Of a stretch of 64,000 nt of DNA, positions 1 through 13,200 are shown piece after piece. The first letter of the stretch is position 1. Every line of letters starts with the position of its first letter. The notes under the pieces were generated by a model. It was given only the letters and a program-made list of their open reading frames with translations. It was not told the DNA's origin and made no database searches. The DNA is from Cucumis sativus (taxonomy: Eukaryota > Streptophyta > Magnoliopsida > Cucurbitales > Cucurbitaceae), in NCBI RefSeq assembly GCF_000004075.3, contig NC_026660.2, forward strand, positions 186,001 to 250,000. Reading direction: 5' to 3'. A program made the position numbers and the translations under genes.

Positions 1-875
1 ACTATCGTTATAGAATTCAAAAACTTTGCTAGTTGGTAAATATGCATCTAATTTTAGGTTAACAGTTGATTTGGCCATTTAACGCTAAAAAAATAATAAA
101 TAATAAAAACATCTGATCTTAAAACAAATTGGTTGAAATTTGATCTCATTCTTCTCTTCTTCCTTACTATCTAAATCGTCATGATTCACGCCTCTTATCC
201 TCAACTTTATTTTCCAATCTTCATCCTCTATTTATGGTTTGTTTTAGTTTTTCAAATTTCCCTATTTTCGTTCGTCTATTTAAGTTTACTTATGGGGTGA
301 GAAGGAATATAACAAATTACTATAAATTAATTAAGGATATAGTAAATTTGTAAAGAGATTGCAAGTATGACATATTTTAATTAAATTTCAAAGTAAAAGA
401 CGAAAATACCCCAATACACTTTACTTATTTGCTTCCAACTTCCACTTTCTTTTTTTTTCTTCATATTCCGATTTTCTTTAAAGATTTTATTTTTCTCCAC
501 AATTTTTTCTCATTTTCAACGGTTTTCTCCGTTTTTCATCTTCACCGTTTTCTCCATTCTCCATCTTGACCGTTTTTTCTCCCTTCTCCATCTTCACCAT
601 CGTTCTTCATTCATCTTCTCTGTGATTTTCTCCTATTTAAGATCATTTCTTCTCTCCGCAATTTTCTTCCATCTCACTTTTATGTTTTTTTAGATGTGAT
701 TCTTCCCTAAAATTTTACTTCATCCAATTTTTACAATTTGATTTAATTTCATCACTCTAGGTTGATTTTGTTCAATTCAATTGATTTTACTAGTATTTTT
801 ATATTTAAAAATGTGTGGAAATAGAGGTAGTATTACACTCATAACATTGATTAATCATAATTATGAATTGTTGCA

Positions 876-902
<27 letters not shown>
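876..902. repeat. (AT)n microsatellite
   Basis: Uninterrupted alternating AT run inside the left part of the foldback element, of the kind that slips in replication. Confidence 0.9.
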
Positions 903-906
<4 letters not shown>

Positions 907-949
907 TATACAGTTTTATCATCCTAGTGTTACACTCATAACATTATAG

Positions 950-1360
950 AAGATAAAGCACTGATTGACTAATATTAGTGATGACCTAGGATACGAGTCT
1001 ATTATTGATAGATTACTATCCGTGATGGACTAGGATACATATCTATTATTGATATACTACTATCAGTGATAACTTAGGATATTAGTGATGGTCTGGGATA
1101 GGGTTTAATATCAGTGATGATCTAAGATACGAGTCTATCATTGATAGACTACTATTAGTGATTGACTAAGATAAGAGTTTATCATTAATAGACTAATACC
1201 ACTTATGAACTAGGATAAAAGTCTATCATTGATAGACTACTATTAGTGATGGACTATGATACAAGTTTATGATTGATAGACTACTATCATGATAACCTAG
1301 GATATTATTGTTACACTAGGATACAGGTCTATCAATGATAGACTGACATCACCATGCTCA
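950..1360. repeat. Degenerate ~44-bp minisatellite with palindromic core
   Basis: About eight or nine diverged copies of a unit of roughly 44 bp. Each contains a short palindrome of the form AGTCTATCA-t-TGATAGACT followed by a CTATCAGTGATGG-like spacer and a CTAGGATA-like segment. The same TCTATCA/TGATAGA core recurs near 21.4 kb and 30.7 kb. It is noncoding. Confidence 0.75.
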
Positions 1361-1992
1361 TATTAACTAATAATCTATCATATGCTCAATTTCTATGAAT
1401 CATCAAACTAATAAAGTACAATACAAATGAAATTAAACACATTTTTAAATATAAAAAAATTGATAAAATCAATTGAACACATTTTTAAATAGGGAAATTT
1501 TGTAGACAAAGAAGAAACAATGGTAAAGATGGAGAAAAGAGAAAAAGACAATGGTAATTTTGAAATAATTTAAAAAAGAATACAAAATTTACTATATTTA
1601 CAAATTGTTTAAGAAATTGCTATATACTTAATATTTTATGAAAAAAAAAAAAGTTACTTGTTATAAAATGTCAGACTTAAAAGTAAAGAACAAATAATTG
1701 GCTATTATATACATAACTATCTTCAGTATTTGTATGTTTCTTAGTTCTTAGCTTGATTGTTAAACCCGGTTGATGAGAGATATCAAAATTGAATTTATAG
1801 AAAGGTGAGGGCTTCCAAGAGTTTATGCAAATATCATCAACTGAAAGCATGATTCTGTATCCTATAAAAATAGAGAAATTTAGTCATAGGATATTTTGTT
1901 TTCACATATATAATATGTAAAATTTATGAGTTTTGAATTTTCACCCACATATTGTCACCAAAAGGGAAATCTCTGAATTGAAAACTCAACGG

Positions 1993-4578
1993 ATGAGGTG
2001 CTGGGCGGTGGGTTCGCCTGTTCTTCCTCCAATTTCCCTTCCCCTTTCACCAATCATTCCATCTCCAAATGGCGCTTCATCTTCCTCCAGTCGTGGATTC
2101 CCGGTAACGACAATTCCTTTTCTGATCTCTCAGTTCCTCTTTTCATTTTGGTGGTTTAATTTATTTGATCGTGCCTTGAAAAGAATGCGGAGGATGATGC
2201 CTCTTATATCAAAGAGCCTTCTTTCCCATGCTTCAAATGGCGGTTGCTCATCGCTTATGACGGTACTCGATATGCAGGTCCAAGTTTCTTCTTCTTCTCT
2301 CTAATTGTCTATTCAGGCGAATGAATTGAACGATTTTGTGTTCGTATCCCAGCTTTATCTTTTTGGGTTAACAGTAATGGTAAATAGCATAAGGTTTTGA
2401 GGTTAGTTGTTGTTGCCTGTTGGATGTCTTCCATCACCAGCATCAGTTTCACTTCAGGTTCACCCTAACGGGAGACTCGTTTAGAAGTACTTAGCCTGCT
2501 TTTATTACGAGTTAATTTGGAGAAGTTTGTGCTCACTGCTCAAAATTTGAGGCTTTCTTGTTACATGATATAATATTAAACTTATATTTATCCATAAGTT
2601 TAGGGTTATGGGTCAATCGGTGATTTGAGATGGTATTGGTTCAAAATTTGTTGTGTTTAAACTCTTGCAATATTATTTTCTCTCCAATTAATATTGACTT
2701 TCACCTGGTTCAAATTCATAAGTGAGGGAGTGTTGGATAATACCATATAAATTTATCTTCACGGAAGCATAAGTTGTTGGGTCAGTCAGTAATTGAAGAC
2801 TTGGTGCAAAAGTTTGATAAAATAGTTTTGAATATGTTGATATTAAACTAGGCTGGCAATATCAGAGGTCACCACCCACTATCCAGTGCCTCATTGAAGA
2901 AGCCTTGATTGGAGCAACAAAGCTTGAAAGGAAGGATCTTCATTTAGTTGGTGCAAGCAGAACAGATAAAGGAGTACATGCCTGGGGTCAGGTCTGATGT
3001 GATTTTATGGAGTTGGGTTAAAACACATCATTGGAATACAATGCTTGCTGTTGCTTACGACAAGTTGAGGTTTCAGGTGGCTCACTTTGTTACGCCATTT
3101 AACTACGATAGCTTGGAAAGCGTTCATGCTGCACTGAATGGCCTTCTTCCTGTGGATATAAGAGTTCGAGAGATGAGTCCTGCTGTACCCGATTTTCATG
3201 CTCGGTTTTCTACGTTAAGCAAGGTTTATCACTACAAGATATATAGTGGCACAATCATGGATCCATTTCAGCGTTGCTACACTTACCACTGTGTTTATAA
3301 ACTCAACTATGCAGCCATGAAAGAAGCTGCAAATTATTTCGTCGGAAAGCATGATTTTTCTGCTTTTACGAATGCAGCTCATAACGATCGAGTGGTAAAT
3401 CCAGTGAAGGTCATTTTCCGTTTTGATGTGATAGAAATGGTAAAGTTTTAAGGTTCTTTAATTAGTGATTTGTTTGGTTGGAATTACCAATTTAGTCTAT
3501 AGCCTTCGAAATTTATGTCTATTTGGTCATCTTTCAAAAGTGTTCAATAGGTCATTGCACTTCAATCTTGTGCCATATAGGACCTTGAACTTCAAAGTGT
3601 ATTGGAAGGTTCTTAAACTTTCAATTTCATGTCCATTAGATCTCTTATTTTCAATTTTGTATTTATCCTTGACGTATTCGATAATTGCTAAAATTCACAG
3701 ATTTATTGACATAAAATCGAAAGTTTAGGGTTACATTGACCTAATATTCAAATTTATACATTGTAGGTCAATTAATTTTTTAAAAAAAGTCGAATTTGCC
3801 AAGGACCTATTAGGCACATAATTGATAGTTTAAGGATTTATCAGACATTTTTAACTGTATGAAATCCATTTGATATATTTGAAAGTTCAAGACCAATAGA
3901 TTCAAACATTAAAATTTGAAGTTTATGGACTAAATTTACAGTCTAACCAGCTTGTTTGTAATTTTTTTTATCCATATGATGGATGTGTTTGCTTCTCAGG
4001 TCTAAAGTTGCTAATTCTGTATGCCCTACTCTTGATCATCTGTGTGAATCATTTCGGTTTCAGCCTTCTACAAAACCTATGAAGCTAAATGCTTTCTTTT
4101 GTTCAGGGAGCTCTTGTGCAGCTAGAAGTTGAGGGTTCTGGGTTCTTGTATAGACAAGTTCGGAATATGGTAATTTTTGTTATATCTATCTTTACAGTCG
4201 AAAGTCCCTTCTCTGATTGTTTTATTTTTACTTATGCTGGTTGCTAAAATGGCTTTATAGTCCTGGAAGCATAAATTTAAGTTTGTAAAATTGGTTTCAT
4301 GTAACTCAGGAACTGTAAGAATTTCTCTTGTGTGTTTTCAGGTTGGCTTGTTGGTTCAAATTGGAAAGGAAGCACTTCCTCCTGAGGTTGTTCCTAAGAT
4401 TTTGGCATCTCGAGATCGCAGAGAGCTTGCTAAGTATGCTTCGGGCGTTCCTCCCCAGGGACTGTGTCTTGTGAGTATTAATTATAAAGAGGACCATTTA
4501 AAGCTTCCATCCGATTGCCCTGGGACTAGTTTTGGTAGGACTCGTAGTGTGAGCAAATGTAAAGTCCCTTTTTATTGA
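1993..4578 (+). CDS. TruA-type tRNA pseudouridine synthase
   Basis: Exons 1993-2103, 2184-2277, 2852-2991, 3077-3439, 4107-4169 and 4342-4578 join in phase to a 335-residue protein. TruA-family enzymes convert uridine to pseudouridine in the tRNA anticodon arm. Residues about 54-69 (KWRLLIAYDGTRYAGW) form the family start motif. ASRTDKGVHAWGQ supplies the catalytic aspartate at residue 107. The HDFSAFTNAAHNDR block, the EVEGSGFLYRQVRNM motif and a terminal VSKCKVPFY tail follow the plant family. The first in-frame ATG gives a Ser/Pro-rich leader of about 37 residues before the domain, which suggests an organelle transit peptide (inference). All introns are GT-AG. The last in-frame stop fits the usual plant C-terminus, so I did not use the possible GT-AG splice after codon RTRS. 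Confidence 0.9.
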
Positions 4579-6136
4579 ATCAATCTTGCACTTATGCCAT
4601 GAGAATAATCTGCGTTGCAGGGTGTCCCAACAACTTAGGAGGCCGAGATATTATTAGATAAGCAGTGTAGTTTAGTTAACAAAATTTTTGATCAGTTAGT
4701 CTTTGTTAATTTATGATTTAGTATATTTATGTTAGTTTGTTATTTGTTTTTTCTTTTTCTTTTCTGTGGTAAGCCTATAGCCACTCTTAGTACACTGTAT
4801 TGGAACTCTAGAGACTTTGAACATTATTATTGCAATACTTTGTATTTTAGAAGGATTTCTCTCAATTTTGGAGAATTAAAGGTTATTCCAAGAACGGGTT
4901 TTACCTTATTCTTGGAATGGAATTACTGTTACATCCTAGGTCTAAGATTCAAATTTTGGATTTGACACCATGCTTTTTAGAAGCATCCTAGGACATGTAC
5001 ACAAGTCTTGAATTTTGGCTTCTGAATGAGCTATCGAAAGCTCGACTCACAAAGCTTTCACTCCGAACAAATGAATTGCTCTTGCGAGTAAATTGGGTCA
5101 TGTGTGTGTGGATAGCTTGGCAGGGAGTCTTGCCCAAATTGATGGTAGTAGTTTGCTGATCTAAAAAAGTTATATACTTCATTGTTCGTTGACAATAGAT
5201 GGACAAGGTTATCCTTGCCTTCACTTTTGCCGTCTATGGTTAAAATTGGTAGTCTATTATTGAGTTTCAGAAAGGTGGATGAAAGTGACAAATCTTTTGA
5301 GTTGTGTAAATAGTAGTTTGCTAAATTATATTCTAATTATTAGATAACAAGCCACTTTCATCTCAAAATCAATTGCTATTGCTATGGAAGGATAAGGAAT
5401 ATTTGATCTATGTGGTGTTTTCTTAGATTCACCGTTGATTTTCAATTTTTGTTTCTTAGATTATTCAAAAGATACATACAAAAATTGGCAATTTAACCTA
5501 ATAACAAAAATAAAACCTATCCGATTCAAAACTAGTAGCTTTTTGTGTCATTTGGTAAAATAAAAAATTTAAATTAAGAAGAGAAACAACGAGTGCTATG
5601 ATACATCCAAACTTTATCATTACTTTACTACATTAAAATATCGTTTGCCTCGGTTTTTCGAAACAAATGTGTGACTTAATCTAAGGTCTCATAATCATAT
5701 TGTAAACAGAGGAATTTTAGACTCTTTAGCTTTAGTTCTAAAAGAAAAATTGGAAGATTCAAATTCCTATACTCAAATTGGTAAATTAAAGAAAGATGGA
5801 GTGAGAGAGGGAGAAAGACATTTTCTTTGAAAGCAATAAAATTTGGATTATACGACATCGTACGTAAAATCCCCCCAAGATAACACAAAAAAGTTAGTAT
5901 AGAAGTTGCGAGCGAGGAAATTAGGGTTTCGAATTTCGACAATCGGTTCTGCTAATTGGAAATTGGAATTGGGAAGACGAGATGTGTAGAGGTTGAGGAT
6001 AAGGTGTGGTGGAGCTGCTTGAGATTCATCAGGATTCAAGGATCATGTTGGTTTGAATTTTAGAATTTTGGGGTTTAGGGTTTTGTTTTGTCTGTGAAGG
6101 TGAAGGTAAAGGTAAAGGCGAAGGCGAGAAGAAACG
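4579..6136. other. Intergenic region between TruA-like gene and TGD4
   Basis: Holds the 3' flank of the pseudouridine synthase gene and the promoter and leader of TGD4. Just upstream of the TGD4 ATG there is a purine-rich leader with GGTGAAGGTAAAGGT-like repeats (about 6097-6130). No other gene, RNA gene or convincing repeat was recognised. Confidence 0.6.
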
Positions 6137-9100
6137 ATGAAGAAGCTAAGATGGGCAATGGACGGGCAAGGCTTCTGGGATCTCGATGTTTCAACGTCTA
6201 GAACACTCGATGGCTCTGCTTCCCCGGTTCCTTCTCCTTTACACTTACTTCCTTTGGGATTATCCAGAGGCGTTCGTCTTTCCAGAGCCAAGCAGATCGA
6301 TTTTATGCAGCGTTTCATGGCTGCTCCTTTTGTTCCTTCTTATTCCCCCTCCCATGGCTTCTCTCTTCAACGCGTCTTCTCCGTACCCTTTTCAGATTCT
6401 GGGTAACTCAATCCTCTCTTTTTTGTTATTGGGTTCTTCTCATTCTTATGCTGGCATTTACATTTGTATTGATTCTCCATTAAATCTGCCTTAAAAGCAC
6501 TGCAGCTCCATTACTCTCTTAGGCCAGTTCAATTTGCAGAAATTCATGTCCTCTCTGATGAAAACTGGTTCTGGAGAGATGTGTCAGTCGTATTCCTCAC
6601 TTCTGCAATATATTGGAAGGCATCTTTACCAACGGTCTTTGTATGCTGTTGGTATCTCTGCCGATATCTTGTTACCACCCGATGATTCGCTGATGATTAG
6701 CTTCGATGGATATGGTGACAGTGATATAGTTCGAACAAAAGCAGTATTTCACCGCAAGGCATGTATATTTCTGGCACTTAGTAGAATTGTAAATTATGTA
6801 TGCTGGTTGTTCTTGTTCTTGTTTTGATGTAGATTGTTTGTTTACGTCGTTGCAGTTCCTACATCATGATCTAACAGTGGAGGCACTTTCTCCAGGACTT
6901 TTTATGGAGAAATGTGGTAGATATTGGGATGTGCCTTCTTCATTGGTTGTTGATCTAGGTTCTGTTGCTTCCGATTCGGGTTTGAGTTACCATTTGTCTA
7001 TGCACCAGAATGCTGGGTTTCCCTCACAATTGGGAAGTGAACCGACCCATTCTGCTCCTTTCTGTTTACTTCCTGGTCTATCAGCCAAGGCTGCGTTTGC
7101 CTTTAAGAAGAACTTTGAAATTTGGAGAAGTAATGCCAAGAAGTTAAAGATGGTGCAACCTTATGACATTTTTCTATCAACTCCTCATGTTTCATTGTCA
7201 GCGATCATTGGTATGAATCCACACTGATTGTCCTTCAATGAAACTTCTGATTCTATGTTTAGCCCCCTAAAGCTATTGCCATTTTTCAATTCTGTCTCTA
7301 AAAATCTCACTAGCCCTCCAAGATTAAGGATTCCAACCTTAACTTAACCTCTTTGATTCTTTTGTTTGTTTGTTTTAATCTTACCTCAGAAGTTTAGGTG
7401 TTGATGTTCATAGAAAATAATGTAAATGTTATGAGATCATACATTTTTGGTCAGTTTCAGTCACGTTAATGGGTAACAGCCTTACTTGAACTCTATCAGT
7501 TCTTTAGGTTGTAGAATTGTGTCCTTGAGTTTTAAAGATCACATTAATGAGTAGGAACTTCTTGAAGTTTTTTGACGTAGTGAGGCTATATGGATGATGG
7601 TACGCATAAAATGGGGGAAGGTTTAAGGACCATATTATAATTGTGACCTTATTTTTATTCGCATTTGCAGTTGCAATTGCTATCTTTGGCCATCAAATGC
7701 AGGATTTGACAAACTCAGAAATGATAATAGACACAGTTCATCCTTAACCCTTCTGTGTTCAAAATTCTCTTTTGCTTTACGTATAAAATTTTCGAACTAT
7801 TGTTTTGCATCAGGAAAAGAAGAAATTTAGTTTAACTCTTTAAGATATTTTAGTTATTATATAGTTTTGCAGATGGTATGAAGCTGCAAGCCGTTCATTT
7901 GCAAATTATACTTTACAATTTCCACTAATTTTGGCATCTCTATTGATCTTAAAAGGTGCTGTAGCTACTTCCTACTTTGGAGACGATTTGGCTAGATCAG
8001 CAGCACAAGACAGTCTTGAGAAATTCAAAGGATTTTACATGAAGAGTTCTAGAATTAGATCGACTGTTTTCGCGGATTTATTCACTTCTATTTCTTTTTC
8101 AGCTCAGTATGGGATGTTTCAGAAGAAATATCTGGATCTTACCCGATTTTCTGCTTGTATGGATTTCCATTCTGGCTCCAAGTTTCTTTCAGGATCCATG
8201 CTTTTGATAGATGATCTTTCCAACTCCCGGCACCCAAAAACTGAATCTGTGAAAGCGACCTTGCCTAATGCAAGATTTTCCATTCAGCAACAGGTATGTC
8301 CGTCTTCCATTCAGCTGCTGAATGTGGACTAAATCAATAATGATAAACTGTAAAGAAAAACCAGTATTTGTATCCCAATCCTGTTCTTTTTTAATCTAGA
8401 AAGTTCCGGTTTATATTAGTTTTGAAAAATTCTTATTGGTTGTCTAGGGCACTAAGTGAGTTATGAAGTCTGGAGTTAATGTATTGAAATTTGGAAGTCT
8501 ATATTTGAGGTGCAAAGTTGTAGGATGAAATTCATGGACAAATTTGCAAATTTCAATAGTAAAAACATCATTGAAATTGAGTTGTTTAACACCACTCATG
8601 AAGTTGGCTCATGAGTTAGTTGGGTGGGCTACTTCTAATAAGGAGGGGTGTGTGACGTGAAGGTTTTGACTTTTGTCTTTCTTAGCTTGGTTTGGTTATT
8701 GACCATGATGCTTATATTTGTATCTGTGAGGGGACGATTCTGCTTAATGAAGATTTATGATATCTTTTTTCCAAAAAAAAAAAATCTTAAGAAGTTGGTG
8801 GGCCTAGTAGACCTCTTAGTGAAAGTGTCTCACGAGTTTGAACACTTGTAGAAATTTCCATGGTTTCAGATAAGTTTGAAAGGAAAATGATAATGTATAT
8901 CATGTTTGGAATTGATTGGCAACAACTCATTGGAAAACCTTCGCAAATCAGGAATTATGATATGAGTTTTGTGATGGATTTCTTGAAACATTGGTTGCAG
9001 ATTGCTGGACCTGTGAGCTTTAGAGCAGATACAGGAGTTGCAATAGATTTGAATAAAGCAGGGTGGGATTTATTACGAGTGGAAGAGCCTACATTTGCCT

Positions 9101-9201
9101 TGGAATATGCGTTGCATGTCCTTGGTTCAGCTAAGGCAATTGCTTGGTATTCACCAAAGCATAGAGAATTTATGGTAGAGCTTCGTTTCTACGAGACCTG
9201 A
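6137..9201 (+). CDS. TGD4: TGD4, chloroplast outer-envelope lipid-transfer protein
   Basis: Exons 6137-6402, 6506-6758, 6856-7210, 7956-8293 and 9001-9201 give 470 residues, close to the Arabidopsis protein (about 480). TGD4 is a beta-barrel-like, phosphatidic-acid-binding protein of the outer chloroplast envelope that helps move ER lipids to the plastid for galactolipid synthesis. Matching landmarks are FWDLDVSTSRTLDG, PLGLSRGVRLSRAKQ, FSLQRV, GRYWDVPSSLVVDLGS, QPYDIFLSTPHVS, SAQYGMFQKKYLDLTRF and the C-terminal EYALHVLGSAKA with YSPKHREFMVELRFYET. There is no cleavable transit peptide, as known for TGD4. The second intron begins with GC (AAG|GCATGT) instead of GT; only this donor keeps the frame and the conserved FHRK|FLHHDLT join. 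The other introns are GT-AG. Confidence 0.95.
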
Positions 9202-10232
9202 GGTCGTTATGGTGACCACTGTTGCTACGCCCATTCTTTTGTTTCTTTATTTGACAACAAACACATTCAGCTTTGAGTTGTCTTAACACCCTCTCTTTTA
9301 TTCGTTCAATAGCATTGGGTGAACTCATCAGGTGATGGATTAGATTTTTAACCTTTTTTATTGAGAACATATATATATAGTAAGAAAATGAGTTATCCTC
9401 AAGTTGATGGTTGAAAAACCTTTTGATTTGATGTTATGAAAACATTGTATACAATGATTTAGCAATAGCAAGCTGTTAAATTTTGACAAGGCTGACGAAG
9501 GTGTTAAATTTGTAACAATTTTATCCTTAACTTTTGTAATTATTTCAATTTTTTTAAAAAAAAATCGAAATAAATTGCCAATTATATTGAGGTACCCAAT
9601 AGGTTGTATTGGGTAAGCTAATTTCTTTTTGTTGATTTATTTAGTTTGAAAGTCCATAAACCATTTTGACAATGGAGACTAATACTAAAATTTTAGGGTA
9701 AATCATCACAAAGAAAGCGATATTTTTAGGGTATGAAAGAAAAGAAACAAAGTAAAATTTGTTAATTAAAACCCTAAAAAGTTAGGATAAAAAATATGTC
9801 AATTGAGACATTGAAACATCAATGTGAATATGGAGATCAAAATTTCAATTTTATGAATATCAATATGGACAAATAATTTCTTTTTTAATTTGAAGAAGTA
9901 TAAGAAGAAGAATAGTAACTGAAGGATCTTCTAATCCTTGCGAGGATATTCTCATGACAATTATGAAATTAATCCTATTCATATTTTCATAATTTGACAT
10001 TTTGAAATTAGCTTAGAGAACTGAGATTAGTCCAGAAAATTGAAATCTACAACAGGCAAGAAAGATGTTCTTCCTCAATTATAAGAGTCTAACAAAACAA
10101 CTTTGAACACACGATTTACATACCTGAACTAACCAATACAACTCTCTTTATTTCTTTTATTGAACCTTTCACCATTTGCATCACCTTATTATTTAGAGAA
10201 AGTCGTAAGCTACCCGTTAGTTCAGTTGGCCT
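9202..10232. other. Intergenic region between convergent genes
   Basis: 3' flank shared by TGD4 (+) and the 5'-nucleotidase gene (-). AT-rich with homopolymer runs. No ORF with a recognisable family and no RNA gene seen. Confidence 0.6.
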
Positions 10233-13200
10233 TTATTTGTCAATAGTAGTTTCCTCATGCGAACAGTAGAATGAATACGAGTCATGAGCCAATGTCTGCA
10301 AAAACAGCAAGTCATTCTAAATTACTATGCTAATAGCAAATACTACAAAATTTAAGAGCACTAATGTGAGTGCTCGAAGTCTAGAGTTAATATAAGATGC
10401 ATAGTTGTGAAAAGAAGAGGCAGAAGATGGACTTTCTCAATAAAAGTGCAAATTTCAATAATAAACACTGCTAAACCTGTTCTTGCGAGCGGAAATACGT
10501 GAATGGCGTGTAGTTTAAGAAGTTTGAAACCCTTGAAGTGTATATATCTGCATACCTGCAATTATTTGGGAAGAAAACCATTGCTAATATATTATTATAA
10601 CCTACAATTTTATGCCGATTGAAATATGATATAGGAGAAGGAAGAATTGCTTACTTCTCAATTTGTCTCATCAAATGGCTTTTATCCCATAGGCCTGCAC
10701 GGGAAAGAAAACCCCACCTATGCAGAATATCAAGAGTAGGTTAAATCTAAGTTCCAAAAATGTTAATCAAGTTATGTCTTATTTGGTACTCCAGAGCGTT
10801 GCTAATTGTATACGAGAATAAGAATGCAATAGTAGGAAATCCTACAATACTTTTGGTTGAAACTTGAATACATGCCACATATTGAAACTCTTCATTTTAC
10901 TCGACCTTCATATTTCATATTTCAAATATCAATTTGCACAAGCTCACTCTTTCCCTCCATGTTTTCAAGAAAATCCATATTCACGTTTTTTAAAATGGTA
11001 CCATCAAGCCTTAGTACATCTCTTGTAATTATGAAAATTCACGTTCTTATCTGAAAAAGTCTTTTAATAATCTTCACAGTGTCTTCTAGGACTAAGGTTC
11101 AACAGCTATCCTATTCACCTTCGACTGATGAATATATATGTGAGAGTGCATGTCGTATGCATGTATATATTCAACTCTACAGTAGGCAAGGAAATGAACA
11201 CGAAGGAAGATCTTTGATCTTTTTCAAAATATAATAAGACATCCTTCTTCGCTGTACTTTTTCACGGAGCTCAAACCTTTTGTTGAATAGCTCTCCATCT
11301 GCTTCTAGCATTGGAGCAACTTTCTGGTCTAATCTTTGCATAACTATGAGCAGCTTTTGCATGCTTTCAGTGAGTTCCTCATCATTCATGTTAGTAGCTG
11401 CTAGGGTCTGAAGCACGCAATTAAAAAAAAAATGAAGCAACGGATGAAAATCACATAGCTTGAAGAAAATTGATATCAAGGCCCTATAAGCTTAAAATGT
11501 CTCACAGTTACTTGAAAATTTGAACACTAGTGAATATCATCTATCTCATTTCCCACTACTCTGAAAAATAACAATGCTAATAACTATTGAAACACGATTT
11601 AGAGGTGAGATGGTAATATTCGGATTCATGCTCAGAATCTTTCTTTTGGTTCTCGGGCTGTGAAGAAACCAACTATAAATACAGCGAAATGTCATGAACA
11701 AGTAGGAGAAAATTACTGGCTATTATGAACTCCTGAACATTAAAGACTAGGTTTCCCAACCTCTTAAGCAACAAATCTTTAGTATAGATATTTATAGTTC
11801 AAATTCTATTTTGGTGCCATCCCACCTTTGTATTTTCTAAAAAATGATCAGGGTAAATCGAACACCTCCTTGGTCATATCCCAATCATCTCTTCTCAAAG
11901 CCATGCTTTGGCCAAAAGTACACGCACACATGTATATAAAATCTACCCTAAGTTTTCAAAGATATCTCCAAAGAAAATACGAAAATACTCCTTATATCTT
12001 CGTAAGAACAGCATAAAATCAAAGAACCAAAGCTTACTTGAGCAGGGCGGCCTTGAGTACGCCTTTGCAAAGCAAGCCGAAGTTGATTAAATAGATCCCC
12101 CACAACTTCCTTTTGATTTATAAGCTCAATGAGAGATGCTCGATGGCCACGACTATGAATCAAAGCACTATACTGCACAATCAAATTAGGTAATAGAAAT
12201 ATCAGAAATCAACAATAATTTGTGCTAGAAAAGCGTGAACATGAGCTCAAACAAACCTTTGAACTTCCAATATAAAGCACTACCCTAAACAACTTGAATA
12301 AAAACCCGAGTACTGCTTATTTTTCATGAGTGGTAAATGACGCTTGTGCAAATGATGATGCTTGTACAAATCTTCCATTTCTTCCTACAGTTTTCTCGAT
12401 ATAAAAGATGCCAGAGTTTTAGAAGATCGACTCATGTATTCTCAGTTCAATATTTAAGCTCTATCCATGCATGGTGGTTCTTTTAAGTCCCCTAGATTTG
12501 TTTTTCTTACATTGGATCAAGATTCCAGTCCTGCCAGCATTGTCATGGTAATGTACACACTAGTCTTTCTGGAAAGATTCATGGTTAAACCGTGCTGAGA
12601 TTGCGACTGTTTTCCCATATGCTTGTATCACCTTACATCTCATCCAAATACATAAGAAATAGGAACTAGGGTCCTTCAACTCGAGTGGTGCCGGCTTCAA
12701 ACTTTCAAGGTCAAACGAGAATCCTCTGGACAAATGTGGTGACAGCGGTTACTTGTAGACTGGTTTGGAAGAAACAAGAGAACTTTTCAAGGGAAGGAGG
12801 CTAGTCAAAAAGCTTTTTGAGATCTAGATGGAATCTAAGCCTTGGTGCTCCCTATAAAAAAAGAGTTTGTAATATACTCTCCTACATTAATTCACACCCC
12901 TTAAAATTTAAATAGGAATTGATTATACATTTTTTTCCTGGTCAGATCAATAAGGTCATGAAAAACATTTAGATTTATTTATCTCTTTTTTTACTACATA
13001 TAATGGATTTTCCTGGACCGATCCATGATTTTCTTGTAGTCTTGTTGGGATCAGGTCTTATATTAGGAAGTATGGGAGTACTATTATTTAACAACTCCAT
13101 TTATTCTGCTTTTTCATTGGGACTGGTTCTTGTTTTTATATAACGTTCTTGATGGAAAAAAATGTGAATGAAAGATCCCAATGAATTGAATTGGGTCCAT

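Larger units (their letters stand above)
300..1690. mobile_element. Foldback (long inverted repeat) element with minisatellite core
   Basis: AT-rich, pyrimidine-biased left arm and purine-biased right arm are imperfect reverse complements. The clearest pairing is 771-816 against 1438-1478, and the CTCCATCTTCACC-like block near 555-600 pairs with the AAGATGGAGAA block near 1525-1560. The centre (about 950-1360) is a degenerate tandem repeat. There is no transposase ORF. This looks like a non-autonomous foldback or Mutator-like element. The outer limits are approximate and I could not define a target-site duplication. Confidence 0.55.

Noticed and set aside
950-1360. CRISPR-like array
   Set aside because: Units are degenerate and directly abut without unique spacers, in a plant nuclear genome; it is a minisatellite.
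4546-4650. Additional TruA exon after a splice at 4547 to 4621
   Set aside because: The unspliced end VSKCKVPFY fits the usual plant C-terminus; the spliced alternative adds unrelated residues.
7668-7747. Possible extra TGD4 exon after a TTTGCAG acceptor
   Set aside because: It keeps phase briefly but reaches a stop. The exon at 7956 joins with a proper glycine codon and matches the family.
13003-13143. Functional small gene starting ATGGATTTTCC
   Set aside because: It is the truncated plastid ndhG copy, ending exactly where plastid similarity switches to ycf2.
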